In this document: piece after piece, positions 25,846-34,854 of the stretch
Layout: each line of letters opens with the position of its first letter
Position numbering within the stretch: position 1 is the first letter of the stretch
NCBI GenBank assembly: GCA_016872915.1
Contig: VGYQ01000007.1
Location: 1-61,668, forward strand
Length of the DNA: 61,668 bases
Source: Planctomycetota bacterium
GTDB taxonomy: Bacteria > Planctomycetota > Phycisphaerae > Phycisphaerales > SM1A02
Direction: 5' to 3'
Made by a program: the position numbers and the translations under genes
Notes under the pieces: generated by a model
Seen by the model: only the letters and a program-made list of their open reading frames with translations
What the model was told of the DNA's origin: nothing
The model's database searches: none

Positions 25846-27231
25846 ATGCCGACTGCCACGACCGCCCCCGTTTACAGCAGCATCCTCGACACCATCGGCA
25901 ACACGCCACTGCTGAAGATCCACCGGATGGACACGGGGCCGTGCGAGCTTTTCGTCAAACTCGAAAACCTCAACCCTGGTCAGTCCATCAAGGATCGCAT
26001 CGCGCTCACCATGATCGCGGCAGCGGAGCGCGAGGGCCGGCTGCGCCCCGGCGGTCACATCATTGAAGCCACGGCAGGAAACACGGGCATCGCGTTGGCG
26101 CTCATTGCCGCCGTACGGGGGTACAGACTGACGGTCGTGATGCCGGACAAAATGAGCGAAGAGAAGATGGCCCACCTGCGCGCGATGGGTGCGGAGGTCG
26201 TGCTGACCCGTTCCGATGTGGAGAAGGGGCATCCCGAGTACTACCAAGACATGGCGGAGCGGATGGCATCGAACGATCCGAACGCTTTTTATGTCAATCA
26301 GTTCGGCAACCCGAACAATGTGTCGGCACACTTCGACGGAACCGGCCCGGAGATCTGGGAGCAGATGGGTGGTCACATCGATGCCTTTGTGGCGGGCGTT
26401 GGATCGGGCGGCACGATCGCCGGAGTGGGTGCGTTCTTGAAGACGCGCAACCCATCTTGCGAGATCGTGCTTGCGGATCCCGTTGGATCCATTCTTGCTC
26501 CCCTTGTCAACGAGGGAAAGACCGTGAAGCCCGGCTCTTGGCTCGTGGAAGGTATTGGCGAGGACTTTGTCCCACCGATTCTTGATCTCAAGGTGGTGGA
26601 CAGCGCCATTGCCGTTTCCGACGCAGAGGCATTTGCATCGGTGCGCGAACTGCTCCGAGCGGAGGGGATTCTCGCGGGGTCGAGCGTCGGCGTGCTGATG
26701 CATGCGGCACTGACCTACTGTCGTCGGCAACGTGCCCCGAAGCGAGTGGTCACCTTGATCTGCGACAGTGGCGCGAAGTATCTGTCGAAGATGTACAACG
26801 ACTTTTGGATGCGTGATCAGGGGTTCCTTGGGCGCACGCCCACGGGCGATCTGCGCGATCTCATCGCGCGGCGCCACGATCTCTGCGAGGACTTTGTCCT
26901 TCAGCCGACCGTTCCACTTTCGATTGCCATCCGCCGCATGCGACTCTTTGGCGTCAGCCAACTCGCGGTGCTCGATGCCAAAGACACGTTGGTAGGAATC
27001 ATGGATGAAAGCGATGTACTGCTCGCGCTCGCGCAGCGAGCAAAGGCGGCAGACGCGCCCGTGTCGGAGTACATGGTGACCCGCGTTGAAACGATCGCTC
27101 CTTCGAAACCGATCAGCGATCTGTTCCCGATTTTCCGAGCGGATCGCGTGGCAGTGGTGCATGACGGCGACCGGTTCTACGGACTGATCACCAAGATCGA
27201 CCTTATCAACCACTTGCGAAAGCAGGGTTGA
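25846..27231 (+). CDS. cbs: Cystathionine beta-synthase
   Basis: This 461-residue PLP enzyme condenses serine and homocysteine to cystathionine. The catalytic domain (residues about 10-330) has the PLP-lysine motif NPGQSIKDRIA, the substrate loop EATAGNTGIALAL and the phosphate-binding GVGSGGTIAGVG. Two CBS domains at about 350-460 probably bind an adenosine ligand for regulation. The architecture equals eukaryotic CBS without the heme domain and excludes plain cysteine synthase. The start is six bases after TACACT; GGAG touches the ATG too closely to be a useful Shine-Dalgarno. Confidence 0.93.
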   Translation: MPTATTAPVYSSILDTIGNTPLLKIHRMDTGPCELFVKLENLNPGQSIKDRIALTMIAAAEREGRLRPGGHIIEATAGNTGIALALIAAVRGYRLTVVMPDKMSEEKMAHLRAMGAEVVLTRSDVEKGHPEYYQDMAERMASNDPNAFYVNQFGNPNNVSAHFDGTGPEIWEQMGGHIDAFVAGVGSGGTIAGVGAFLKTRNPSCEIVLADPVGSILAPLVNEGKTVKPGSWLVEGIGEDFVPPILDLKVVDSAIAVSDAEAFASVRELLRAEGILAGSSVGVLMHAALTYCRRQRAPKRVVTLICDSGAKYLSKMYNDFWMRDQGFLGRTPTGDLRDLIARRHDLCEDFVLQPTVPLSIAIRRMRLFGVSQLAVLDAKDTLVGIMDESDVLLALAQRAKAADAPVSEYMVTRVETIAPSKPISDLFPIFRADRVAVVHDGDRFYGLITKIDLINHLRKQG

Positions 27232-27260
27232 CCGACAGGCCAGCCAGTCGCGCCCGCGGC

Positions 27261-27289
27261 TTGCACTGCAGAGCGGTTTGTGCGATACT
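27261..27289 (+). promoter_or_regulatory. Possible rplI promoter
   Basis: TTGCAC (27261-27266) and GATACT (27284-27289) are 17 bases apart; the leader would be about 118 bases. CTCCCC and GGGGA (27296-27311) can pair around GAAACT in this leader, but there is no T tract. Confidence 0.35.
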
Positions 27290-27413
27290 TCTGGGCTCCC
27301 CGAAACTGGGGAAACATCTTCTGCCCGCCTTGCCTCCGCGCGCGCGGGGGCACTCATCGCTGGGGTTCACAGGCGGCACCCCTAACTCTCTCCACGTGAA
27401 AGGACAGCGACTC

Positions 27414-28040
27414 ATGGCACGCAACTACGAACTCCTCCTGCTCGAAACGATCGAGAACCTCGGTCTTGTTGGCGATGTGGTCAAAGTACGACCAGGATTT
27501 GCACGTAACTATCTCCTCCCCAATGGGATGGCCGAAACACCGACCACCGAGAAGATCGAAGCGCTGAAGGAAGCGCGGGCGATCGCCGAGGCACAGGTTG
27601 CCAAGCAGCGCGCGGACCGCGAGGCACTGATTGCCCGCATGTCAGGGATCTCGATCACGCTCGTGCGTGCCTGCAACGATCAGGGCATCCTCTACGGAGC
27701 TGTGACGCAGCGCGACATCAGCGATCAACTCATCAGCGACGGCTACGGCGTTGATATGCGCGCTGTTCGCCTGAACAATCCCATCCGGCGTGTCAGCACG
27801 GAAAGCGTCACTATTCAGTTTGGACGCGATTTGATTGCAGAAATCACCGTGATCGTGAAGCCCGACCGCATCATCGAACTCGAAACTCCGGCAAACACGC
27901 CGAGCAGCAACGAGCCATCGGCGGATGCGCAGCCGAGCGATGAGGCAAACGCGGCAGCGAGCGGTGAAGACAAGTCGGACGGCAAGTCCGCCGGCAAGTC
28001 GGGCGGCAAGCGCCGCAACAAAGCAGCCGCAGCCGAGTGA
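27414..28040 (+). CDS. rplI: 50S ribosomal protein L9
   Basis: This 208-residue protein has the L9 N-terminal signature (LLLLETIENLGLVGDVVKVRPG, FARNYLLPNG), the long connecting helix and the C-terminal rRNA-binding domain. About 55 additional residues rich in Ser, Ala, Gly, Asp and Lys extend the C-terminus beyond the family end. ATG 27414 has AAAGGACA upstream. The usual neighbours rpsF and rpsR are absent, so rplI stands alone. Confidence 0.95.
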   Translation: MARNYELLLLETIENLGLVGDVVKVRPGFARNYLLPNGMAETPTTEKIEALKEARAIAEAQVAKQRADREALIARMSGISITLVRACNDQGILYGAVTQRDISDQLISDGYGVDMRAVRLNNPIRRVSTESVTIQFGRDLIAEITVIVKPDRIIELETPANTPSSNEPSADAQPSDEANAAASGEDKSDGKSAGKSGGKRRNKAAAAE

Positions 28041-28206
28041 CGCCATCGGCCTTCCGTGGGCCGAGAAATCTCCCGACAGGAAATCCGTAGACCGATTGCG
28101 CGGATGGTCGATGACCACTAACGCCGCTTGGCATGCACGGCGCCGCGGCAGCCGATCTGTCGGTGTCGAAGCCGCTGCAGAGCGCACGACAGGGAGATTT
28201 TCAGCC

Positions 28207-28587
28207 ATGGGCCTGAGCAGCGCCGGACCGCGACGAGAAGTACTTCCAGAAACACGCCAGTCCACGACACACAAGTTCTCGATCCAGAACTACGAGGGCT
28301 ACCTCACGATCGGGCTCTTTCCCGATGGTCGACCTGGCGAAATCTTCATCAAGATGAGCAAGGAAGGGTCCACGCTCTCGGGACTCATTCAAGGCTTCTG
28401 CCGCGCGTTCAGTTTGTCTCTCCAGCATGGTCTGCCGCTGCGTGACGCGATCGAACGCTTCCGTGGGATGCGTTTCGAACCGCATGGCTGTACCAGCAAC
28501 CCTGAAATTCCAGAATGCTCCAGCATCCTCGACTATGTGGCTCGGTACCTCGAGTTGCACTACGTCGAACGCCGCCGGGCAGCCTGA
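28207..28587 (+). CDS. Stand-alone homologue of the NrdJ (B12-dependent RNR) C-terminal domain
   Basis: This 126-residue protein consists almost only of the domain found at the end of adenosylcobalamin-dependent class II ribonucleotide reductases: NYEGYLTIGLFPDGRPGEIF, IKMSKEGSTLSGLIQGF and FEPHGCTSNPEIPECSSILD. No catalytic barrel precedes it and the preceding 166 bases show no RNR fragment. AGGGAG lies about 11 bases before ATG 28207. Its end overlaps the end of mfd on the other strand by 28 bases. Function is unknown; it might bind the RNR or act as a regulatory or assembly module. Confidence 0.8.
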   Translation: MGLSSAGPRREVLPETRQSTTHKFSIQNYEGYLTIGLFPDGRPGEIFIKMSKEGSTLSGLIQGFCRAFSLSLQHGLPLRDAIERFRGMRFEPHGCTSNPEIPECSSILDYVARYLELHYVERRRAA

Positions 28588-31500
28588 TCCGGCGGAGTCG
28601 GTCCGCGCAACCGCTTCAACAGATCGCCCAGCAGCGTGCGCGGCTGGGGCATCTCGTCGGGACGCCAATACACATCTGTCAGCCCGGCTTCATCCGCTGT
28701 ACCCACGACACGCACCGACCCGCGCGCACGGCGCAAGAGCCCTTGAACGCCCGTGGGATCCTGCGTCCGAAAGATGAGATCACCCTCGCGGCGAAGCAGC
28801 GCACGCACGCCAATCATCGTCAGCCGCAACCGAACCTCTGACAGCACAAACAAATCCAGAACCTCTTCTGGGGGATCGCCATAGGCGCTCCGCAGATCGG
28901 CGATCGCCTTCTCCAGTTCCTCTGGGCTCGCGGCATCGGTCAATCGTCGGTGTCCCTCCAGTCGGCGGCGATCGCTCGGGATGTACGCGCGCGGGAGCGA
29001 TCCACGCAGCCCAACATCCACCATCGTGTCGATCGAAATCACGGTCGGCTCTGCGCGAAGGATGCGCACCTCATGATCAAGAAGCCTGCAGTACATCTCA
29101 TATCCGACCGATGTGATATGCCCGCTTTGCTCCCGCCCGAGCAAGTTGCCCGCTCCGCGTAACTCCAGATCTCGTACGGCAATCTTGAATCCGGCGCCGA
29201 GCATCGAACAGTCCTCCAGTGCGCTCAGGCGCTTCATCGCTTCAGGAGTGACCGTGCGATCATGCGGGAGGAGCAGATAGCAGTAGGCACGGTGACTGGA
29301 TCGACCAACGCGCCCACGCAGCTGATGCAATTCCGACAGACCAAAGCGATGTGCATCATCGATGATCATGGTGTTCGCGCTCGGAATGTCGATGCCACTT
29401 TCGATGATCGTGGTCGAGACAAGAATGTCCGCCTCGTGCCGCATGAAGCGGCGCATGACATCCTCGAGTTCTCCATCACTCATCTGGCCATGCCCCACCA
29501 CGATGCGCGCCTGCGGTGCAAGTCGCCGAACCTCATCCGCAGCCGAAAGAATGTCATGCACGCGATTGTGCACCCAGAACACCTGCCCATCACGCGCCAA
29601 TTCTCGTGCAAGAGCCGATGCGAGGCGCTCACGTTGATAGGCCATCACCTCCGTCACAATCGCACGTCGATCAGGCGGCGGAGTTGTCAAGCTGGAGATG
29701 TCCCTGAGGCCCAGCATCGCCATGTGCAGGGTGCGAGGAATCGGCGTGGCTGTCAGCGTCAAGACATCGGCCGTCAGGCGAAACTCAAAGAGCCGCTGCT
29801 TGTGCTCCACACCGAATCGCTGCTCCTCATCGATGATGACAAGTCCAAGTTCACGGAAGCGCACATCCGCCGAGAGCAGTCGATGCGTACCGATCACGAT
29901 GTCCACCTGCCCGGCGGCGAGACGTTCGAGGATGTCGCGAATCTCTCCATCGCTGCGAAAGCGGCTGATGGACTCGATGACAAAGGGAAATGCCCCCATG
30001 CGACTTCGGAAGGTGCGTTCATGCTGTTCCGCAAGCACCGTGGTCGGCACGAGAAGTGCCACTTGCCGCCCCGCCTGCGCGCACTTGAAGGCAGCACGCA
30101 GCGCCACCTCCGTCTTTCCGAAACCGACATCGCCGCAGACCAGACGATCCATCGGCCGCGTGTCCTCCATGTCGCGCTTCACCGCGGCGATTGCCGTGAC
30201 TTGGTCATCCGTCTCCGTAAAGGGAAACGCATCCTCGAACTCCACTTGCCACTGGGAGTCTTCAGCGCACGAGACACCAATCGTCGAATTGCGCACCGCT
30301 TGGACGCGCAGCAGTTCGCCGGCCAAGTCGCGCACCGCCTCGGCCACCTCCTCCTTCTGCCTCTTCCAACGCTTGCTCCCAAGCCCGCTGAGTTTCGGGC
30401 GCGCAACACCTGCACCGACATAACGCTGCACGAGCGCGACCTTGCTCGCCGGCACATGCAGAATCGTTTTGCCGTCGAACTCCAACTTCAGATGCTCTTC
30501 GTCCACGCCATCACCAGAAGCAGACGGCATCTGCACGAGTCCGTGATAGAGCGCGATGCCATGATCGCGGTGCACGACTGCATCTCCCGGATCGAAACTG
30601 AGGAATGCCTCGCGCGACCTGCCGCCGAGTGCAGCAGAGGGAGGCTTTCGGCTGCGAATCCCAAATCGGTGAAGCAGTTCATGCCATGGAATCACCGCAA
30701 GTCCGCGTGGCCCATCCTGCCAGAGAAAGCCACGGTGCAAATGCTGTTGCTCCAGTCGCAGCGCATTCTCGCGTTCGGGGAGAAGTTCACTGGCGCGCTG
30801 CAGATCGCCTGATGTCTCGCACAGCACAACAACATCCGTCTGTTCCGTGGTCGACTGCACCTGCGCGATCGCCTCGGGAAGCGCCTCCGCGAACATGGGC
30901 AGCGGCACTGCCGGAACATCGATCGCCGTCGCTTCATCAAGCGACTGCACAAGCACACCCACTTCCATCGTCGCGTGGCAGTGTCTCACCAGTGCGCGCA
31001 GCGAATCGGACCATGGGAACACACCTGCGCCATCCGTGATGCGGTCGAGATAGGCCCGAGACTGTTCCGCAATCTCTGCTGTCTCAGCAAGCATCAGCAC
31101 ACTCTCGTGCGGCACTCGGGGCGCAAACGCTTCAAGCTTCTTTGGCTCAAACAGCGTGTGGACGCACAGAAGATCCACTGCGTCCAGCTTGCGATCCGTC
31201 GCTTGCGTGGCCGGGTCGACCTCGAACAGCCCCTCCAGCTCATCCCCAAAGAAGTCCAAACGCACTGGTGCCAATGCCCCGGCAGGAAACACATCCATCA
31301 CCCCGCCCCGCACCGCGAAAGATGCAGGCTGCTCCGCACTCAGCAAGCGGTCATATCCGGCGCGCGTGAGCCACTCGATGAGAGCCTCGCGTGGTTGAGG
31401 CAATCCCAGGCGAACCGTGCGCATCATCGCATCCATTGAGGACTCCGGGGGCACTCCCTGCATGAGTGCGGGAACGGGTGCAACGATTACGCATGGCATC

Positions 31501-31901
31501 TTCGCAGCGTGTGGCTGGTGTCCAGTCTCCGCAGCGTCCGCTGCATCCATGGTGCGCAGTAGGCGCATCCGTTGCGTCTGAAGTTCAGCAGCTTCCTGTC
31601 CATCGGGTGCACCCTCCAGGGCGGGAAAGAGCAGGACAGGCACACGCAACGATTCAAGTTCCGCGGCCGCCTCATCCGCTTCATCGCGATGCGCAGTCAC
31701 CAACACGATTGGACGATTCGTGGCAAGGCAGACGGCACCCGCAAGGACCGCCGAACTGGAACCCGCTGCACCTCGGAGCGCGATGGGTCCGCTGTCCCGC
31801 TTTAGTGCAATGCGCTGCGCAATCTGCGCCACAGTCTTCGACGAAGCAATGCGCCGGAACCACGGCGGACGGGGCGGGTTCACGGTTCTGACACGCTGCA
31901 C
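28560..31901 (-). CDS. mfd: Transcription-repair coupling factor
   Basis: This 1113-residue protein removes stalled RNA polymerase from DNA lesions and recruits UvrA. The N-terminal UvrB-like module, the CarD-like RNA polymerase interaction domain (about 445-515, FDPGDAVVHRDHGIALYHGL) and the SF2 translocase (Walker A GDVGFGKTEVA at about 587, DEEQ at about 689, TATPIPRTLHMAM) are in the standard order, followed by the TRCF C-terminal domain. Its start overlaps the ComEA-like gene by 22 bases, and the three genes from 33762 down form one operon. Confidence 0.96.
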   Translation of the reverse strand: MQRVRTVNPPRPPWFRRIASSKTVAQIAQRIALKRDSGPIALRGAAGSSSAVLAGAVCLATNRPIVLVTAHRDEADEAAAELESLRVPVLLFPALEGAPDGQEAAELQTQRMRLLRTMDAADAAETGHQPHAAKMPCVIVAPVPALMQGVPPESSMDAMMRTVRLGLPQPREALIEWLTRAGYDRLLSAEQPASFAVRGGVMDVFPAGALAPVRLDFFGDELEGLFEVDPATQATDRKLDAVDLLCVHTLFEPKKLEAFAPRVPHESVLMLAETAEIAEQSRAYLDRITDGAGVFPWSDSLRALVRHCHATMEVGVLVQSLDEATAIDVPAVPLPMFAEALPEAIAQVQSTTEQTDVVVLCETSGDLQRASELLPERENALRLEQQHLHRGFLWQDGPRGLAVIPWHELLHRFGIRSRKPPSAALGGRSREAFLSFDPGDAVVHRDHGIALYHGLVQMPSASGDGVDEEHLKLEFDGKTILHVPASKVALVQRYVGAGVARPKLSGLGSKRWKRQKEEVAEAVRDLAGELLRVQAVRNSTIGVSCAEDSQWQVEFEDAFPFTETDDQVTAIAAVKRDMEDTRPMDRLVCGDVGFGKTEVALRAAFKCAQAGRQVALLVPTTVLAEQHERTFRSRMGAFPFVIESISRFRSDGEIRDILERLAAGQVDIVIGTHRLLSADVRFRELGLVIIDEEQRFGVEHKQRLFEFRLTADVLTLTATPIPRTLHMAMLGLRDISSLTTPPPDRRAIVTEVMAYQRERLASALARELARDGQVFWVHNRVHDILSAADEVRRLAPQARIVVGHGQMSDGELEDVMRRFMRHEADILVSTTIIESGIDIPSANTMIIDDAHRFGLSELHQLRGRVGRSSHRAYCYLLLPHDRTVTPEAMKRLSALEDCSMLGAGFKIAVRDLELRGAGNLLGREQSGHITSVGYEMYCRLLDHEVRILRAEPTVISIDTMVDVGLRGSLPRAYIPSDRRRLEGHRRLTDAASPEELEKAIADLRSAYGDPPEEVLDLFVLSEVRLRLTMIGVRALLRREGDLIFRTQDPTGVQGLLRRARGSVRVVGTADEAGLTDVYWRPDEMPQPRTLLGDLLKRLRGPTPPDQAARRRST

Positions 31902-32242
31902 ACGGCATGCGGCTCGACGGCGGCGAGCGTGGCTGGACCGATCCCCTTCACACGCCTGAGGTCGGCGACCCGCGCGAACAGCCCCTGCGTCTCACGCGAA
32001 TCGATGATGCGCCGGGCTACGGCGGGACCGATCTCCGGCAGCAGACAGAGTTGTGCGGCATCAGCTGTGTTGAGGTCGATGCGTGCTTCACGCACGGCGA
32101 CGTTTGTGCAAGGGTGCGTGCGCATCAGATCCACTGCGAGCCCTGCGATCAGCACGGCCACACCAACAGCAATGACCTGCCGTGCGCGCTGGCTCGATCG
32201 CTTTCGGCTTGATCCCACGCCAACCAACGCGTCCACGTTCAT
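31880..32242 (-). CDS. ComEA-like helix-hairpin-helix protein
   Basis: This 120-residue protein has one membrane helix (about 24-42) and two helix-hairpin-helix motifs (IDLNTADAAQLCLLPEIGPA and LRRVKGIGPATLAAVEPHA). ComEA proteins bind incoming DNA at the cell surface during natural transformation. The membrane anchor suggests an extracytoplasmic DNA-binding role, but no comEC or pilin genes are nearby. Its ATG overlaps the stop of the GH10-like gene (ATGA) and its end overlaps mfd. Confidence 0.8.
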   Translation of the reverse strand: MNVDALVGVGSSRKRSSQRARQVIAVGVAVLIAGLAVDLMRTHPCTNVAVREARIDLNTADAAQLCLLPEIGPAVARRIIDSRETQGLFARVADLRRVKGIGPATLAAVEPHAVCSVSEP

Positions 32243-33762
32243 GGATCACCCCCTCCAGTCGCCGCCGCCTGCGACTTCGCCTGCTTCTCGGGTGCTGCGA
32301 CCCATGGTCCAAGGGGCTTGGAAAGACGTCGCCGCGCCTTCACCAAACCCTCCAGCGCGGGCTTGGGCATCCCATCGCATGTTGTCAACCCGCGCACGGC
32401 GCGACTTGACACATCATCCGCGAGGGTATTCCAGAGGATCGTCGCAACATGTCCCTTGCTCAGCGCCACCTGAAACATGTGCAGCGCCCAGATCGACTGC
32501 GACTTGGCAGACCATGGAGCGCGCCAATACCCGACATTGGGCTCGCTCGGACCACTCGGCACATCCATCGAAACGAAGAGTGTCTTGCGAAGTGCACGCA
32601 GTGCATCAAGCGCAGCACTCACTTCGAGGAGATCCCGCGTGAGATGATCGGCCCCCATCTGTCCCATGCAGAACTTCACGAGCACACAGTCGATGCCGAC
32701 GCCCTCAGTGCCGAGCGTGTCGACAAGTGTGGACGGCGTGACTGCATGCGAGAGTGATCCGACACCTTCGGCAAAGGGCCGAGGGACCTCGAGCATGATC
32801 GGCACTTCGCGGCGCGCCTTGCGCAGTCCGACGGCGATGCGCCGTGTGATCTCCACCATCTGCTCCAGCTTGAGCGGCCACCAAGCGCTGTCGTTGATCC
32901 CGGATGCGACATTCCACATGCCAGTCCGTGACCCAACCAACTCGCCAACCGCTTCTGCATATCGCCAGACGGCGGTGCGCAGCGCGTCAAAATCGCCGCA
33001 GCGTGTTCGGAGCCACTCCGGCAGCGCTTGCTCGCGCAGATCGAGCAGCGGTCCGACCACCGTCACCTTGCCCTGCGACGCCGACCAATCCAGCCACGGC
33101 TCCACCGACGAGAAGTCGAATCGCCCCTCCTGCCGCTCGATCACGCTCCAGTCGAGCGGAATCTGCAACAGGTCAAACCCACCCGCTGCAGCAGCGATCC
33201 CCCGCTCACCCGATCGACCAGTCACCCGAGCACCCAGCGTGACGCGCCCTGCAGCACGCGTTTCGTAACGGCGGTGCAGCGAAACTCGTGCGTGTGCGAT
33301 TGCCAGACGCTCACCAGCCTCCAGACCCTTCACCAGTGCCTGTGCAGCCATGCGATCAGCCTCGACGTGATCAGCCGTCGTCATCGACGCGGTGAAGTCA
33401 GTGCGCGCATCGTTCCACTGTGCGATGGCACCCGTACACGCAGGGTGATCCCAGACCTGCCACTCTTCGCACTTGGCGATGAACAGTTTGATGCGATGAC
33501 GCGCCAACTCCTGCAAGAGTGAGTAGCGCTCCTGCCGCTGTTGCAACAGACAGGTCGACAGCGACAGTCTGCCCATCGATTGCGTCTCGCACTCGACACT
33601 CACAGCGAGGGCACTCTCGAGTTCACTCTCGCAGTCAAGCTTGCCCGGTCGAAGCGAAAGAACACCCGCCACGGACAGATCGTTCGCCCCGAGCAAGTAG
33701 CCGTGGCTCGCATCGACCCGCACGGGCGGCTCGTCCATCTTCTCGAACGCAAAGCGAAGCAT
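32239..33762 (-). CDS. GH10-like TIM-barrel protein without the catalytic glutamates
   Basis: This 507-residue protein has an N-terminal beta-rich domain (about 1-170) and a TIM barrel reminiscent of GH10 xylanases (LDWSVIERQEGRFDFSS, then GMWNVASGINDSAWWPL and KTLFVSMDVPSG). In GH10 enzymes the aligned strand-4 and strand-7 segments read WDVVNEA and ITELDV with the acid/base and nucleophile Glu; here both positions are non-acidic. It is therefore probably a carbohydrate-binding or structural protein rather than a xylanase. No signal peptide is evident. ATG 33762 was chosen; the open frame upstream to 34374 runs through purC and is not coding. TACACT lies 11 bases before the start. Confidence 0.6.
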   Translation of the reverse strand: MLRFAFEKMDEPPVRVDASHGYLLGANDLSVAGVLSLRPGKLDCESELESALAVSVECETQSMGRLSLSTCLLQQRQERYSLLQELARHRIKLFIAKCEEWQVWDHPACTGAIAQWNDARTDFTASMTTADHVEADRMAAQALVKGLEAGERLAIAHARVSLHRRYETRAAGRVTLGARVTGRSGERGIAAAAGGFDLLQIPLDWSVIERQEGRFDFSSVEPWLDWSASQGKVTVVGPLLDLREQALPEWLRTRCGDFDALRTAVWRYAEAVGELVGSRTGMWNVASGINDSAWWPLKLEQMVEITRRIAVGLRKARREVPIMLEVPRPFAEGVGSLSHAVTPSTLVDTLGTEGVGIDCVLVKFCMGQMGADHLTRDLLEVSAALDALRALRKTLFVSMDVPSGPSEPNVGYWRAPWSAKSQSIWALHMFQVALSKGHVATILWNTLADDVSSRAVRGLTTCDGMPKPALEGLVKARRRLSKPLGPWVAAPEKQAKSQAAATGGGDP

Positions 33763-33842
33763 TGACCCGTGCGAGTGTAGCGGTCGCAGGGTCTCTCCTC
33801 GCACAATTGCGCTTCTGCCTGCGCGCTTTTGAGGTCTCTTCC

Positions 33843-33848
33843 TACACT
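33843..33848 (+). promoter_or_regulatory. -10-like element of purC
   Basis: TACACT ends seven bases before a GTG (33856) and ten before the adjacent in-frame ATG (33859). No Shine-Dalgarno sequence is visible. Confidence 0.4.
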
Positions 33849-33858
33849 GCCGCACGTG

Positions 33859-34830
33859 ATGCACACGCACGCTTGCGATTCGCTCTTCCAGACGCAGCTT
33901 TCGCTGCCAGGGCGCCGCGCGGGCAAGGTGCGGGACCTCTACGCGCTGCCCGCCGACCAGGGCGCACCACGGATGCTGCTCGTGGCGACCGACCGAATCT
34001 CTGCGTTTGATGTGGTGATGCCAACACCGATTCCAGGAAAGGGCCGACTCCTCACTGCTATCTCGGCAGGCTGGTTCGGGCTCATTCGACGGGCGAATCT
34101 CGTGGATGATCATGTACTCAGTTTGGATGTACCAAGTTGCACCGGCATCGATCCCACCCAGCGCGACGCACTGGAGGGGCGCACCATGGTCTGTCGCGCC
34201 GCACAGGTGGTGCCGATTGAGTGCGTGGCACGCGGCTACCTCGCTGGCAGCGGATGGAACGAGTACCGCACCGCGCAGCAAGTGTGCGGCGTGTCTCTCC
34301 CAGCTGGACTGCGGCAGTGCGAGCGGCTGCCGAAACCCATCTTCACTCCAGCCACGAAGGCCACCGAAGGACATGACGAGAACATTTCCTTGGAACGCGC
34401 CGCCGCGTTGGTGGGGTCATCCCTGATGGAGCGTCTGCGCGATCTGACCCTCCGCATCTACTCGCTTGCCGCTGAGCATGCGCTTGCGTGCGGGATGATC
34501 CTGGCCGATACGAAGTTCGAATTCGGCTTTGAACTCGGCGCCGATGGACGGCCGACCGATCGCCTGCTGCTGGTGGACGAGGTCCTCACGCCTGACTCGA
34601 GCCGCTACTGGCCACTCGATGGATATGAAGCAGGGCGCGACCAACAGAGTTTCGACAAGCAGTTCCTGCGGAACTGGCTGCTCGAGCGTGTCGCGTCGGG
34701 TTGCTGGGACAAGACACCCCCGGGACCTGCGATCCCCGCAGACGTTGTGGACGGAACTGCCGCACGTTATCGCGAAGCGCTCACGCGGCTGTTCGGCGCG
34801 CGTTCGCCTGCTGATCTTCTGCGAGTGTGA
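33859..34830 (+). CDS. purC: Phosphoribosylaminoimidazole-succinocarboxamide synthase
   Basis: This 323-residue enzyme ligates aspartate to CAIR in purine synthesis, using ATP. Signatures are GKVRDLYAL, ATDRISAFDVVMPTPIPGKG, ECVARGYLAGSGW and ILADTKFEFGFE. ATG 33859 is used; the immediately preceding GTG at 33856 would give one more residue and fits the leaderless spacing slightly better. No other pur genes are in the window; folD follows convergently. Confidence 0.95.
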   Translation: MHTHACDSLFQTQLSLPGRRAGKVRDLYALPADQGAPRMLLVATDRISAFDVVMPTPIPGKGRLLTAISAGWFGLIRRANLVDDHVLSLDVPSCTGIDPTQRDALEGRTMVCRAAQVVPIECVARGYLAGSGWNEYRTAQQVCGVSLPAGLRQCERLPKPIFTPATKATEGHDENISLERAAALVGSSLMERLRDLTLRIYSLAAEHALACGMILADTKFEFGFELGADGRPTDRLLLVDEVLTPDSSRYWPLDGYEAGRDQQSFDKQFLRNWLLERVASGCWDKTPPGPAIPADVVDGTAARYREALTRLFGARSPADLLRV

Positions 34831-34854
34831 TGCGCGACCGTCCGCGCGGGGGGT

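Noticed and set aside
28041-28206. Possible cobalamin riboswitch upstream of the NrdJ-tail gene
   Set aside because: No B12 box or conserved core of the cobalamin riboswitch could be found; only short, unspecific pairings are present.
33763-34374. Long N-terminal extension of the GH10-like protein on the minus strand
   Set aside because: The frame stays open but lies fully opposite purC, has no conserved features and crosses the purC start region. The codon bias of purC explains the open frame.
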